From the NCBI RefSeq assembly GCF_002812725.1, contig NZ_NMUN01000002.1, positions 248,001 through 312,000 of the forward strand: a stretch of 64,000 nt of DNA, written 5' to 3'. The notes below the pieces were generated by a model, which worked only from the letters and a program-made list of their open reading frames with translations, did no database searches and had not been told where the DNA came from. Positions 35,018 to 44,114 of the stretch are shown piece by piece. The DNA comes from Microbacterium sp. BR1. Its GTDB lineage: Bacteria; Actinomycetota; Actinomycetes; Actinomycetales; Microbacteriaceae. The translations under genes and the position numbers were made by a program. Within the stretch, counting starts at the first letter, position 1. Every line of letters starts with the position of its first letter.

Positions 35018-35892
35018 GCGGTGTGAGCACGGAGCACGACCCCGCCGCCTCGGTGCCAGACGCGCCCGAGGTCTTCCCCCCGACGCTGCGCGAAGTCATG
35101 CTGCGTCCGCAGTGGCTCGCGATGCTCGGGCTCTGTCTGCTCGTAGCCGGTGTCTTCGCGTGGCTCGGGCAGTGGCAGCTCGGACGCGCTGTCGACACCG
35201 ACCCGCCCGCCGTAGGCGCGACGGAGCAGGTCCGTCCCCTCGACGACGTCGTCGAGCCCGGCGCATATCTCGAAGAACCGCTCGTCGGTCAGCAGGTTCA
35301 GACCACGGGGTCGTGGGTTCCCGAAGACTTCCTGGTCGTCTCGTCGCGATTCAACGACGGTGTCGAGGGGTACTGGGTCACCGGCCAGCTGCGCATCGAC
35401 GGCCCGCTCAATCCCACGTCGATCGCTGTCGCGATCGGCTGGGCTCCCACGCTCGAGCAGGCGGAGGCCGCGGCATCCGAGCTCTCGGAGAGCGCCGCGA
35501 CGACGGCGGCCGGTGTCGCGACGCAGGTGACGGGGCGTGTGATCTCGGACGAGGGGCCGCAATTGCCGCCTCGGGGAGGGGATCCCCTCGAGATGACACG
35601 GATGTCGCCGGCGGCCCTGCTCAGCCAGTGGCACGACGTCGACCGTCTGTTCGTCTACCGGCCGTATCTCGCGATGCTCGAGCCGGGCGGGACCGCCGAG
35701 GACGCGGGCCTCGTGCCGATCTCCTCCCGGGCGCCGGACGAGTCCTCGACCGTGAACTGGCTCAACATCTTCTACGCCGTCGAATGGGCCGTGTTCGCGG
35801 GCTTCGCCTTCTACCTCTGGTACCGCCTCGCGCGCGACGCGTGGGAGAAGGAGCTCGAGGACCTCGAAGACGCGCGCGCCGATGCGTCGTGA
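35014..35892 (+). CDS. SURF1-family cytochrome oxidase assembly protein
   Basis: A 292-residue membrane protein with one helix near residues 32-50 (WLAMLGLCLLVAGVFAWLGQWQLGR) and one near the C-terminus (FYAVEWAVFAGFAFYLWYRLARD), with a soluble domain between them, the SURF1 layout. The W-Q-L-G-R after the first helix and PVxIxxGW-like VAIGWAP are family marks. SURF1 aids heme a insertion into cytochrome oxidase. ATG 35014 overlaps the guaB3 stop. Confidence 0.85.
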   Translation: MSGVSTEHDPAASVPDAPEVFPPTLREVMLRPQWLAMLGLCLLVAGVFAWLGQWQLGRAVDTDPPAVGATEQVRPLDDVVEPGAYLEEPLVGQQVQTTGSWVPEDFLVVSSRFNDGVEGYWVTGQLRIDGPLNPTSIAVAIGWAPTLEQAEAAASELSESAATTAAGVATQVTGRVISDEGPQLPPRGGDPLEMTRMSPAALLSQWHDVDRLFVYRPYLAMLEPGGTAEDAGLVPISSRAPDESSTVNWLNIFYAVEWAVFAGFAFYLWYRLARDAWEKELEDLEDARADAS

Positions 35893-35938
35893 GCCGTCCG
35901 CCGGCTGGGTGCCGGAACTCGCGGCGGTCCGCCGCCGG

Positions 35939-35944
35939 TAGACT
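35939..35944 (+). promoter_or_regulatory. -10 element of leaderless promoter
   Basis: TAGACT ends 6 bases before ATG 35951 (DUF3817 gene, with guaA coupled behind it). Confidence 0.55.
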
Positions 35945-35950
35945 GGGCCC

Positions 35951-36472
35951 ATGCCGCGCGCTCCCAAACTCGCCTCGTTTCCGGCGATCCGAGGGGCGCT
36001 GAAGTTCTACCAGGTCGCCTCGATCATCACGGGTGTCGGTCTGCTGCTGCTCGTCACCGAGATGGTGCTGAAATACACGCCGATTCACCTCGAGCTCTTT
36101 CTCGGTGGATCCGGCGGGTTCCTGTGGTTCGCGACGGTCATCGCCGGCGTCGACTGCGAGTGGTACTCGCTCTTCTTCCCCGGCAGCGGGTGCGAAATGG
36201 TCTCGACGGGCGACGGCATCAACATCTCGCTCGCGATCCTCGTGGTGCACGGCTGGTTCTACGTCGTGTATCTCTTCGCGTGCTTCCGCATCTGGAGCCT
36301 GATGCGCTGGCCGTTCCTGCGGTTCATCGTGCTCGCCCTCGGCGGCATCGTGCCGCTCCTGTCGTTCTTCATGGAGGCACGCGTCGCGCGTGAGGTGCGC
36401 ACGTACCTCGCCGAGCGCGAGGCATCCGAAGCATCCGCCGTTCCCGTTCCCACCCCGGAAGGCCCCCGTTGA
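35951..36472 (+). CDS. DUF3817 membrane protein
   Basis: A 173-residue protein with three or four helices; [26 protein letters not shown] and the late [17 protein letters not shown] and [27 protein letters not shown] blocks match DUF3817, a small integral-membrane family often beside guaA in actinobacteria. Function unknown. It overlaps guaA by TTGA, so the two are translationally coupled. Confidence 0.82.
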   Translation: MPRAPKLASFPAIRGALKFYQVASIITGVGLLLLVTEMVLKYTPIHLELFLGGSGGFLWFATVIAGVDCEWYSLFFPGSGCEMVSTGDGINISLAILVVHGWFYVVYLFACFRIWSLMRWPFLRFIVLALGGIVPLLSFFMEARVAREVRTYLAEREASEASAVPVPTPEGPR

Positions 36473-38052
36473 CCGAAGCCACAGAGACCTCGCAGCGACC
36501 CGTCCTGGTCGTCGACTTCGGCGCGCAGTACGCGCAGCTGATCGCCCGGCGCGTACGCGAGGCGGGCGTGTACAGCGAGATCGTGCCGCACACCGCCACG
36601 GCAGCCGACATCGCGGCGCGCAACCCGGTCGGCCTGATCCTCTCGGGCGGTCCATCGTCGGTGTATGAGCCCGGTGCGCCGGCTCTCGATCCCGCGGTGT
36701 TCGACCTCGATGTTCCGACCCTCGGCATCTGCTACGGCTTCCAGGTCATGGCTCAGGCCCTCGGCGGCGAGGTCGCGAACACGGGGCTGCGTGAATACGG
36801 CGCGACGGATGCCTCGGTCACGGGGGACGGGGGAGTGCTGCTCGCAGGCCAGCCCGCCGCGCAGAACGTGTGGATGAGCCACGGCGACCAGGTGTCGCGG
36901 GCTCCCGAAGGTTTCGCCGTGCTCGCCTCGACCACGGCGACGCCGGTCGCGGCGTTCGGAAGCGACGAGCGCCGGATGTACGGGGTGCAGTGGCATCCCG
37001 AGGTCAAGCACACCGACCACGGCCAGCGCGTGATCGAGAACTTCCTGCACAAGGCCGCGGGCCTGCCCGCCGACTGGAACAGCGGCAACGTGATCGCCGA
37101 GCAGGTCGCGCGCATCCGCGAGCAGGTCGGGTCGGCGCGCGTGCTGTCCGCGCTGTCGGGTGGCGTCGACTCCGCCGTGTCGACCGCGCTCGTGCACGAG
37201 GCCGTCGGTGACCAGCTCGTCGCGGTGTTCGTCGACCACGGACTTCTGCGCAAGGGCGAGCGCGAGCAGGTCGAGCAGGACTACGTCGCCTCGACCGGTG
37301 TTCGACTCGTCACGGTCGACGCCCGCCAGACGTTCCTCGACGCGCTCGCCGGAGTCTCAGACCCCGAGCAGAAGCGCAAGATCATCGGCCGCGAGTTCAT
37401 CCGCGCCTTCGAGCAGGTCGAGCGCGAGCTCGTCGCCGAGGCGGCGGCCGAGGGCGAGCCGATCCGCTTCCTCGTGCAGGGCACGCTGTACCCCGACGTC
37501 GTCGAGTCCGGCGGGGGCTCGGGCACCGCGAACATCAAGTCGCACCACAACGTCGGTGGCCTGCCCGAGGATCTGCAGTTCGAGCTCGTCGAGCCGCTGC
37601 GCACGCTCTTCAAGGACGAGGTGCGGGCGATCGGCCGCGAGCTCGGCCTGCCCGAGGTGATCGTCGGCCGACAGCCCTTTCCGGGGCCGGGCCTCGGCAT
37701 CCGGATCGTCGGCGAGGTTACCGCTGACCGCCTCGAGATCCTGCGTGATGCCGACGCCATCGCGCGCGAAGAGCTGACCCGCGCCGGCCTCGATGCCGAG
37801 ATCTGGCAGTGCCCCGTCGTGCTGCTCGCCGATGTGCGCTCGGTCGGGGTGCAGGGCGATGGCCGCACGTACGGGCACCCGATCGTGCTGCGGCCCGTGT
37901 CATCCGAGGATGCCATGACGGCGGACTGGACGCGCCTGCCGTACGACGTGCTGTCGAAGATCTCGAACCGCATCACGAACGAGGTGCGCGAGGTCAACCG
38001 CGTCGTGCTCGACGTCACGTCGAAGCCGCCGGGCACGATCGAGTGGGAGTGA
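36469..38052 (+). CDS. guaA: GMP synthase (glutamine-hydrolysing)
   Basis: A 527-residue enzyme converting XMP to GMP. N-terminal class I glutaminase: [20 protein letters not shown] (Cys88), and [11 protein letters not shown]-pyrophosphatase domain: [14 protein letters not shown]-loop. C-terminal dimerisation domain ends KPPGTIEWE, universal for GuaA. TTG 36469 follows GGAAGG by 6 bases and overlaps the DUF3817 stop. With guaB at 31362 it completes IMP to GMP in the window. Confidence 0.98.
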   Translation: MTEATETSQRPVLVVDFGAQYAQLIARRVREAGVYSEIVPHTATAADIAARNPVGLILSGGPSSVYEPGAPALDPAVFDLDVPTLGICYGFQVMAQALGGEVANTGLREYGATDASVTGDGGVLLAGQPAAQNVWMSHGDQVSRAPEGFAVLASTTATPVAAFGSDERRMYGVQWHPEVKHTDHGQRVIENFLHKAAGLPADWNSGNVIAEQVARIREQVGSARVLSALSGGVDSAVSTALVHEAVGDQLVAVFVDHGLLRKGEREQVEQDYVASTGVRLVTVDARQTFLDALAGVSDPEQKRKIIGREFIRAFEQVERELVAEAAAEGEPIRFLVQGTLYPDVVESGGGSGTANIKSHHNVGGLPEDLQFELVEPLRTLFKDEVRAIGRELGLPEVIVGRQPFPGPGLGIRIVGEVTADRLEILRDADAIAREELTRAGLDAEIWQCPVVLLADVRSVGVQGDGRTYGHPIVLRPVSSEDAMTADWTRLPYDVLSKISNRITNEVREVNRVVLDVTSKPPGTIEWE

Positions 38053-38093
38053 GCCCGCGAAGACCCCCCCGTCGTCGGGCGAGGTATAGGAGA

Positions 38094-39329
38094 TCAGGCG
38101 CGACCGGGGAAGGTGCGGCCGGCCCAGGGGTCGTAGTCGGCCAATAAGGGGCCCTGCTCCGGACGCTCGTGCTCGGGCACGTGCTGCAGATTCACGCGCA
38201 CCCGGTACCAGAGCGAGGAGCTGCCGCGCATCCCGTCGACGAGTTCGTCGGCCGGATGCAGTGCCGCCGCCGCGGACGGATGCTCCGCACGCCACCGCTC
38301 CAGCGCCTCGAGGGCCTCGGGCTTGGACTTCGTCCGCGCGACCTCGATCAACGGCATCGTCGAGACCCGCCGCCCGGACCCGTCGCCCGCGCGCGGCGGC
38401 TTCTCGGCGGGGCCCAGGCGCTCGGCGAGGCTCAGCAAGCCCTCGAGAGACCCCGCAGTGGAGTCGATGCCGGCGTGCGGATCGCCGAGCTCGCGAAACC
38501 GCGGCACGACGGTCGCGACGGTGAACTCCTCGGGCCGACGCGTGCGCAGCTCGTCCCACGCGAGGGGCGTCGAGACGCGGGCGTCCGGCAAGGGGCGGAT
38601 CGAATACGCGGATGCGACGGTGCGGTCCTTGGCGTTCTGGTTGAAGTCGACGAACACGCTCTCGCCGCGCTCCTCCTTCCACCACCGCGCCGTCGCGAGC
38701 CCGGGTGCCCGCGCCTCGACCTCGCGGGCGAGGGCCTCGGCGGCGGAGCGGAGCGCGCGGAAGGTCCAGCGCGGTTCGATCCGCACCAGGATGTGCAACC
38801 CGCGCGATCCCGAGGTCTTCGGCCATCCGATGAGCCCGTGGTCGGCCAGCACCTCGCCGGCGATCATCGCGACGTCCACGATCTGCTCCCACGCCACACC
38901 CGGCATCGGGTCGAGGTCGATGCGTAGCTCGTCGGGATGGTCGAGGTCCTCGGCACGGACGGGATGCGGGTTCAGGTCGAGGCATCCGAGGTTCGCGATC
39001 CAGGCGAGCCCCGCGGCATCCCGGATCACGGCCTCTTCGGCGGACGTGCCCGAGGCGTAACGCAGGGTCGCGGTGTCGATGAAGTCGGGGTGGTTCTCGG
39101 GCACGCGCTTCTGGAAGAACGCCTCGGCGCCGATGCCCTTCACGAATCGCTTGAGCACCATGGGCCGCCCGCCGGCACCCCGCAGCGCACCATCGGCCAC
39201 GGCCAGGTAGTACCGCACGATGTCGAGCTTGGTCAGTCCCGGCTCGGGGAAGACGACCTTTCCCGGGTTGCTGACGCGCACCTCGTGACCCTCGACGTCG
39301 AGGATCTCCGCGGGTGAGGACGAGGCCAT
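38094..39329 (-). CDS. ligD: LigD-type polymerase domain protein (NHEJ)
   Basis: A 411-residue member of the archaeo-eukaryotic primase superfamily, LigD polymerase branch. VSNPGKVVFPEPGLTKLDIVRYYLAVADG, FFQKRVPENHPDF, the metal-binding LRIDLDPMPGV and WPKTSGSRGLHILVRI are standard. There is no ligase or phosphoesterase domain attached, and no ku gene in the window. The C-terminal ~110 residues are an extension beyond the usual domain. ATG 39329 has TAGCCT 6 bases before it. Convergent with guaA. Confidence 0.92.
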   Translation of the reverse strand: MASSSPAEILDVEGHEVRVSNPGKVVFPEPGLTKLDIVRYYLAVADGALRGAGGRPMVLKRFVKGIGAEAFFQKRVPENHPDFIDTATLRYASGTSAEEAVIRDAAGLAWIANLGCLDLNPHPVRAEDLDHPDELRIDLDPMPGVAWEQIVDVAMIAGEVLADHGLIGWPKTSGSRGLHILVRIEPRWTFRALRSAAEALAREVEARAPGLATARWWKEERGESVFVDFNQNAKDRTVASAYSIRPLPDARVSTPLAWDELRTRRPEEFTVATVVPRFRELGDPHAGIDSTAGSLEGLLSLAERLGPAEKPPRAGDGSGRRVSTMPLIEVARTKSKPEALEALERWRAEHPSAAAALHPADELVDGMRGSSSLWYRVRVNLQHVPEHERPEQGPLLADYDPWAGRTFPGRA

Positions 39330-39335
39330 CGCCTC

Positions 39336-39341
39336 AGGCTA
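39336..39341 (-). promoter_or_regulatory. -10 element of leaderless ligD-pol promoter
   Basis: TAGCCT on the minus strand ends 6 bases before ATG 39329. Confidence 0.55.
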
Positions 39342-39382
39342 GGCCGGACGCATGCCCTGGGGCCAGCCCCGACGGCGTACGA

Positions 39383-39416
39383 AGAAGGGGCCGCCCGAAA
39401 TCGGACGACCCCTTCT
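39383..39416 (-). terminator. Terminator of Bax-inhibitor-like gene
   Basis: AGAAGGGG (39383-39390) pairs with CCCCTTCT (39409-39416), with further CCGA/TCGG pairing inside, just downstream of the stop at 39430. Confidence 0.75.
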
Positions 39417-39429
39417 CGTGCGAGCAGCG

Positions 39430-40368
39430 TCAGTTGCTGCTGCGGACGATCGCGATGATGCGCAGGATCTCGACGTACAGCCAGATCACCGTGACCATGA
39501 TGCCGAACGCACCGAGCCAGGCGAGCTTGCGGGGGGCGCCGTTGCGCACACCCTGCTGGATCTGGTCGAAGTCGAGCACCAGCGAGTAGGCGGCCATGAG
39601 GACGACGAGGACGCCGATAATCAGACCGAGCGGGATGTTGATGCCGAGAATGCTGATCGAAGCGCTGAGCAGACCGAACTGCTGGCCCGCAGGAAGGACC
39701 CCGGTCCACATGAGCACGATGTTCAGCAGCGAGAACACGAGATAGCCGACCATCGCGATCAGGAAGATCTTCGTCGCCTTCTTGGACGCGCGGATCTTGC
39801 CGTTCGCGAAGAGCGCGAGCGTCACGCCGACGACGGCGAGCGTTGCGAGCGTCGCCTGCATGACGATGCCCGGCCACTGCACCTCGTAGAACGCCGAGAT
39901 TCCACCGACGAACAGACCCTGGAACGCGGCGTAGGCGAGGATCAGTGCGGGGCGGACCTTCTTGCGCGACGTGAAGATGACCACCATCGCGAGCACGAAA
40001 CCGCCGAGCGCACCGATCAGCCACGGAACGATGTTGGTGGTCTGGTTCTGGTCGCCCGTGATCGTCAGGCCGCCCAGCGTCCACACCCAGCCGATGGCCG
40101 CGGTCACGAGAAGCACCGCGAACAGCCCGAGGGTCTTCATGACGGTGTCTTCGACCGTCATGCGGTCGGTTTCGATCGCACCGGCCGGCGGCGCGGCGTA
40201 CATGCCCTCGAGGTGCGCCTGCGCGGCGGCATCGGTGCCGGCCTGCGTAGCCGCGGAGGTCTGCGTGCGACCACCGAGGTTCGCGGCCTGCGATCCACCG
40301 GGGTAGGTGTTCACGGCGCGCGGGTCCTGGAAGGCCGGGCTGTTGAATGCGGGATTGTTGAAGGCCAT
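39430..40368 (-). CDS. Bax inhibitor-1/YccA family membrane protein
   Basis: A 312-residue protein with a ~75-residue polar N-terminal part (FNNPAFNSPAFQDP...) and seven helices, ending QIQQGVRNGAPRKLAWLGAFGIMVTVIWLYVEILRII, which is the conserved BI-1 C-terminal block. Bacterial relatives are calcium-leak channels or FtsH modulators. Start taken as ATG 40368 with the conserved M-A-F-N-N start; ATG 40419 (with TATCGT just upstream) is an alternative. Confidence 0.85.
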   Translation of the reverse strand: MAFNNPAFNSPAFQDPRAVNTYPGGSQAANLGGRTQTSAATQAGTDAAAQAHLEGMYAAPPAGAIETDRMTVEDTVMKTLGLFAVLLVTAAIGWVWTLGGLTITGDQNQTTNIVPWLIGALGGFVLAMVVIFTSRKKVRPALILAYAAFQGLFVGGISAFYEVQWPGIVMQATLATLAVVGVTLALFANGKIRASKKATKIFLIAMVGYLVFSLLNIVLMWTGVLPAGQQFGLLSASISILGINIPLGLIIGVLVVLMAAYSLVLDFDQIQQGVRNGAPRKLAWLGAFGIMVTVIWLYVEILRIIAIVRSSN

Positions 40369-40524
40369 CGCCTCGCTCACACTCCAAGAAATGGGGGTCC
40401 ACAGCGGGGTGCTGTTCATCAACGATATCCGACACCCCACCCACCGACGCCGCATTCCGCTGTGAGACGGCTATGAGCGAGCCCTGTCATCCGTCATACG
40501 CCCGGTCGACGAACGCGTCCCGGA

Positions 40525-40530
40525 TAGCCT
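40525..40530 (+). promoter_or_regulatory. -10 element of leaderless GDPD promoter
   Basis: TAGCCT ends 6 bases before ATG 40537. Confidence 0.55.
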
Positions 40531-40536
40531 GGAAAT

Positions 40537-41556
40537 ATGCCTCTCGACCGCACGTTCGGCCGGCCGCTCGTGATCGGTCATCGCGGCGCACCGGGGTATC
40601 GTCCCGAGCACACCCGGTCGTCCTACGACTTGGCCCTGGCGATGGGCGTCGACGCGGTCGAGCCCGATGTCGTGCCGACGCGCGACGGCGTGCTGGTGGT
40701 ACGGCACGAGAACGAGATCTCGGGGACGACGGATGTTTCGACCCGACCGGAGTTCGCCACCCGCCGGACGACGAAGACGGTGGACGGCACGGAGCTGACC
40801 GGCTGGTTCACGGAGGACTTCACGTGGGCCGAGTTGGCGACCCTGAAGTGCCGTGAGCGCCTGCCGAAGATCCGGCCGGCCAGCGCGAGCTTCGACGACC
40901 AGCAGCCGATCCTGCGCCTCGCGGACGTGCTCGATCTCGTGCGCGCCGCGTCGGACGAGCAGCAGCGTGCGATCGGCGTGGTGCTCGAGATCAAACACGC
41001 GACGTACTTCGAGAGCGTCGGCCTCGACGTCGTTCCGCTCGTCGAGGCCGAACTGCGCCGGAGCGGATGGTCCGATTCGCCCGCGCTCGTGATCGAGTCG
41101 TTCGAGTCGACGGTCCTGGAACGCCTGCGCGAACGCGGTGTTCGCGCCGAGTACATCTACCTGATCGAAGCCGGCGGGCGGCCGTTCGACCTCGTGGCCG
41201 CGTTCGGCGACGACGCTCCGACCTATCGGCAGACCGTGCAGCCCGAGGGTCTCGACGCTCTGGTCGGCAGGTTCGACGGCATCAGCGTCGACAAGCGTGT
41301 GATCCTGGCGCCGAACAAGCTCGGCCGGATGACGGGACCGACCTCTGTCGTGGCGGACGCCCACGCGCGCGGGCTGAAGGTCTTCGTGTGGACCTGCCGT
41401 CCCGAGAACTCCTTCCTCGTCGCGGATTTCCGCGGCAAGGGAGGCGGCGCGGCGCTCGGCGACTACGAGGCCGAGTGGCGCGTGATCCGGGATGCGGGCG
41501 TCGACGGCGTCTTCGTCGACCACCCCGACCTCGGCATGGACGTCTTCGCGCGCTGA
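40537..41556 (+). CDS. Glycerophosphodiester phosphodiesterase
   Basis: A 339-residue TIM-barrel GDPD. The catalytic HRGAPGYRPEHT (His, Arg and Glu) is at the start, then AVEPDVVPTRDGVLVVRHE with the metal-binding E-x-D and second His, and a late VFVWTCRPEN and GVDGVFVDHPDLG. It hydrolyses glycerophosphodiesters to glycerol-3-phosphate. No signal peptide, so cytoplasmic; the family also has secreted members. Confidence 0.93.
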   Translation: MPLDRTFGRPLVIGHRGAPGYRPEHTRSSYDLALAMGVDAVEPDVVPTRDGVLVVRHENEISGTTDVSTRPEFATRRTTKTVDGTELTGWFTEDFTWAELATLKCRERLPKIRPASASFDDQQPILRLADVLDLVRAASDEQQRAIGVVLEIKHATYFESVGLDVVPLVEAELRRSGWSDSPALVIESFESTVLERLRERGVRAEYIYLIEAGGRPFDLVAAFGDDAPTYRQTVQPEGLDALVGRFDGISVDKRVILAPNKLGRMTGPTSVVADAHARGLKVFVWTCRPENSFLVADFRGKGGGAALGDYEAEWRVIRDAGVDGVFVDHPDLGMDVFAR

Positions 41557-41570
41557 CGCGGGGACGCTGC

Positions 41571-41705
41571 TCAGGGAGCGGAAGTCGCGCCGCTTTCGCG
41601 TTGACCCGTGACCCCGAGGAAGCGGATGAAAACCGCGATCCACCCGAAGATGAGCGCGAACACGATGATCTCGAAGGCCGTGAGCGAGAAATAGCGCCCG
41701 GGCTG
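41571..41705 (-). other. Small hydrophobic reading frame without clear start
   Basis: In the 162-bp gap after the GDPD gene the minus strand is open for 44 codons between an in-frame stop at 41706-41708 and TGA at 41571-41573. It reads like a real single-helix membrane peptide (EIIVFALIFGWIAVFIRFLG then GQRESGATSAP) with strong G/C third positions, but has no ATG, GTG or TTG before codon 15 (GTG, 41663). It may start there, use a rare start, or be a truncated gene. Confidence is low. Confidence 0.35.
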
Positions 41706-41718
41706 TCAGGCTCGGGTC

Positions 41719-42510
41719 ATGCGGCAGATCGAGATCGACATCGACGGGGGCCTGTTCCGTGCGTACTCGTCCCTCGCGCCGCGCACCGACGCGGCACCCG
41801 CGGTCGAGCCGACGCCCGTCGTGCTCATCCACGGAATCGGGATGTCGCACCGCTACTTCGCCCGCCTGCATCGCGAGTTCGCGCGCTCGCGCGACGTGCA
41901 CTCGATCGACCTCCCGGGGTTCGGGCGGTTCGGCCGTCCTCGGGGGAAGTTCGGACAGGAACGGATGGCGCGGGCGCTCGCCGCCGTGCTGCAGCGGCTG
42001 AACGTACCGCGCGCCGTGCTCGTCGGCCATTCGATGGGCGCGCAGTGGATCGTCGAACTCGCCCGACAGCGACGCGACCTCGCTGAGGGAGTCGTCCTGA
42101 TAGGGCCGGTCGCGGACGACGAGCGCCGGACGCTGCGAGCGCAGAGCGTCGCCCTCGCACGGGATACCCTCGGCGAACCGCCGCGCGTCAACGCGATCGT
42201 CTTCGCGGACTACGTGCGCTGCGGCATGCCGTGGTATCTCACCCAGCTTCGCCACATGATGACGTACCCGATCGAGGAGCGGATCGCGGACCTCTCCGTG
42301 CCGGTGCTGGTCGTGCGGGGCGGGAACGACCCCGTCGCCGGACTCGACTGGTGTCGGCGTTTGCGAGATCGAGCGCACGACGGATCGCTCGTGATCGTGC
42401 CCGGGTGCAGACATGTCGTGCAGTTCGCGGCGCCGCGGGCCGTGGCATCCGCGATCGACGCCTTCCTGGCATCGCGCCGCCGGACCGGCCACCTCTTGGG
42501 CGTGGCATGA
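41719..42510 (+). CDS. Alpha/beta-fold hydrolase
   Basis: A 263-residue hydrolase. VVLIHGIGMSHRYF provides the oxyanion region, VGHSMGAQW the nucleophile serine, RGGNDPV an aspartate and GCRHVVQFAAP the histidine of the triad. Substrate unknown. It overlaps the next hydrolase by ATGA, so the two form a pair. CAGGCT at 41707-41712 is 6 bases upstream, a weak leaderless-type -10. Confidence 0.85.
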   Translation: MRQIEIDIDGGLFRAYSSLAPRTDAAPAVEPTPVVLIHGIGMSHRYFARLHREFARSRDVHSIDLPGFGRFGRPRGKFGQERMARALAAVLQRLNVPRAVLVGHSMGAQWIVELARQRRDLAEGVVLIGPVADDERRTLRAQSVALARDTLGEPPRVNAIVFADYVRCGMPWYLTQLRHMMTYPIEERIADLSVPVLVVRGGNDPVAGLDWCRRLRDRAHDGSLVIVPGCRHVVQFAAPRAVASAIDAFLASRRRTGHLLGVA

Positions 42511-43196
42511 CGGCGCGCCCGCAACGGCGCGCTCGGCGTCTCGAGATGCTCGGGGCGTGGGCGGGGGACTACGCGTACGCGATCGCGGCGCAGGCGCGGG
42601 GGGCACTCGATCGCACGGACCCGACCGTATTCCGAACGGGGCATCTCACTCCCGTCGTGGTGCTGCCCGGCATCTACGAGTCGTGGCACTTCATGCGCCC
42701 GCTCATCGCGGCGCTGCACGACCGGGGCCATCCGGTGCACGTCGTCGACGCCCTCCGACGCAACGGCAGACCGGTCACCGAGAGCGCCGTCGCCGTCGTG
42801 GAGTACCTGCGCGAACAGGATGTGCGCGGCGCGGTGATCCTCGCGCACAGCAAGGGCGGCCTGATCGGCAAACAGGCGATGATCTCGGGCGCGACACCCG
42901 CCCACGTCACGGCGATGCTCGCGGTTGCGACGCCCTTCGCCGGATCCCGGTACGCCCGGTACTTCGTCAATCCCGCGCTCCGCGGGTTCTCGCCGCGCGA
43001 CGCGACAATCCGCGCGCTGCTGCTCGAGACGGCGATCGACGCGCGCATCGTGTCGGTCTACGGGCGGTTCGACCCGCACATCCCGGGGGGCAGCGCGTTG
43101 CCCGGGGGGCGCAACGTCGTGCTCGACACGATGGGGCACTTCCGCGTGCTCGAAGACCCGCGCGTGCTCGAAGAACTCGAGGCGCTCACCGGCTGA
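42507..43196 (+). CDS. Lipase-like alpha/beta hydrolase
   Basis: A 229-residue second hydrolase. VVVLPGIYESWHFM is the oxyanion region and ILAHSKGGLIGKQAM holds the nucleophile in an A-H-S-K-G-G motif, as in esterases/lipases of the PGAP1/triacylglycerol-lipase type; GHFRVLEDPRVL carries a likely catalytic histidine. Start ATG 42507 overlaps the previous stop. No signal peptide. Function within the pair is not evident. Confidence 0.78.
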   Translation: MTARPQRRARRLEMLGAWAGDYAYAIAAQARGALDRTDPTVFRTGHLTPVVVLPGIYESWHFMRPLIAALHDRGHPVHVVDALRRNGRPVTESAVAVVEYLREQDVRGAVILAHSKGGLIGKQAMISGATPAHVTAMLAVATPFAGSRYARYFVNPALRGFSPRDATIRALLLETAIDARIVSVYGRFDPHIPGGSALPGGRNVVLDTMGHFRVLEDPRVLEELEALTG

Positions 43197-43211
43197 GCCC
43201 GGGCCGGGGGC

Positions 43212-43625
43212 TCAGCGCTTGTTCTCTTGCACGCGGATCAGGTTGCCGGCGGGATCGCGGACGGCGAAGTCCCGCACCCCGTAGTCCTGCTCGATCGGCT
43301 CCTGCACGATCTCGGCGCCCCGCGACTCGAGCGTCGCGAAGAGGGCATCGAGGTCGTCGGTGGCGAGATTCACGCCGAAGTAGGTGCCCTTGGCGATGAG
43401 CTCCATCAGCAGCCGGCCCTCGTCCTCGGTGATGCCGGGGTTCGCGGTCGGCGGGTGCAGGACGATCGCGGTGTCGGGTTGGCCGACCGGGCCGACCGTG
43501 ATCCAGCGCAGATTCTCGTATCCGACGTCGAGGCGGACCTCGAAGCCCAGCACGTCGCGATAGAACGCGAGCGAGGCATCCGGGTCCGTGTGGGGCAGGA
43601 AGCTGGAGTGAATGGTGACGTTCAT
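43212..43625 (-). CDS. VOC (glyoxalase/bleomycin resistance) family protein
   Basis: A 137-residue vicinal-oxygen-chelate protein with two paired beta-alpha-beta modules: FYRDVLGFEVRLDVGYENLRWITVG, then NLATDDLDALFATLESRGAEIVQEP and FAVRDPAGNLIRVQE. ATG 43625 was chosen because TAGCGT ends 7 bases before it. It sits directly after an AraC regulator on the same strand. Enzyme activity cannot be assigned. Confidence 0.88.
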   Translation of the reverse strand: MNVTIHSSFLPHTDPDASLAFYRDVLGFEVRLDVGYENLRWITVGPVGQPDTAIVLHPPTANPGITEDEGRLLMELIAKGTYFGVNLATDDLDALFATLESRGAEIVQEPIEQDYGVRDFAVRDPAGNLIRVQENKR

Positions 43626-43632
43626 GGCGGCC

Positions 43633-43638
43633 ACGCTA
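43633..43638 (-). promoter_or_regulatory. -10 element of leaderless VOC promoter
   Basis: TAGCGT on the minus strand ends 7 bases before ATG 43625; it lies at the very end of the AraC gene. Confidence 0.45.
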
Positions 43639-44067
43639 CCGACGCGCGGCGCCCGCCGCTTCTCGATTCCTGACCGGTCGCGTGACCTGTTTGGCGATGC
43701 ACGGCAGCATGCCGTCGGTCGCGGATGCGCCGCGATCGCGATAGGCGCTCGGGGGCACGCCGACGAGCTCGGTGAACCGGGTGCTGAACGTGCCGAGGGA
43801 TGCGCATCCGACGGCGATGGCGACCTCGGTGACGCTCTGGTCGCCCTGGCGGAGCAGCATCATCGCGCGTTCGATGCGTCTCGTCATGAGGTAGGAGTAC
43901 GGGGATTCGCCGAACGCCCGGCGGAATGCGCGACTGAGGTGTCCGGATGACATGTGCACACCCCGGGCAAGGGCTTCGACATCCAGCGGCTGCGCGTACT
44001 CCCGGTCGATGCGGTCGCGGACGCGGCGCAGCAACGCGAGGTCCCGCAGTTCGGCGGGCGTCGGCAT
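43636..44067 (-). CDS. AraC-family transcriptional regulator, DNA-binding domain only
   Basis: A 143-residue regulator with two helix-turn-helix motifs: LDVEALARGVHMSSGHLSRAFRRAFGESPYSYLMTRRIERAMMLLRQG and VTEVAIAVGCASLGTFSTRFTELVGVPPSAYR. There is no ligand domain. It is 10 bases upstream of the VOC gene, a frequent AraC-VOC pairing that suggests local control. Start ATG 44067 or GTG 44073 are both possible. Confidence 0.85.
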   Translation of the reverse strand: MPTPAELRDLALLRRVRDRIDREYAQPLDVEALARGVHMSSGHLSRAFRRAFGESPYSYLMTRRIERAMMLLRQGDQSVTEVAIAVGCASLGTFSTRFTELVGVPPSAYRDRGASATDGMLPCIAKQVTRPVRNREAAGAARR

Positions 44068-44114
44068 GCTCACGATGACATGCTGCCAGGTCGCCGCGGG
44101 TGTGTCACGGGGTG

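Noticed and set aside
40471..42606. 711-codon open frame antisense to GDPD and hydrolase genes
   Set aside because: Shadow frame; the plus-strand genes have clear catalytic motifs.
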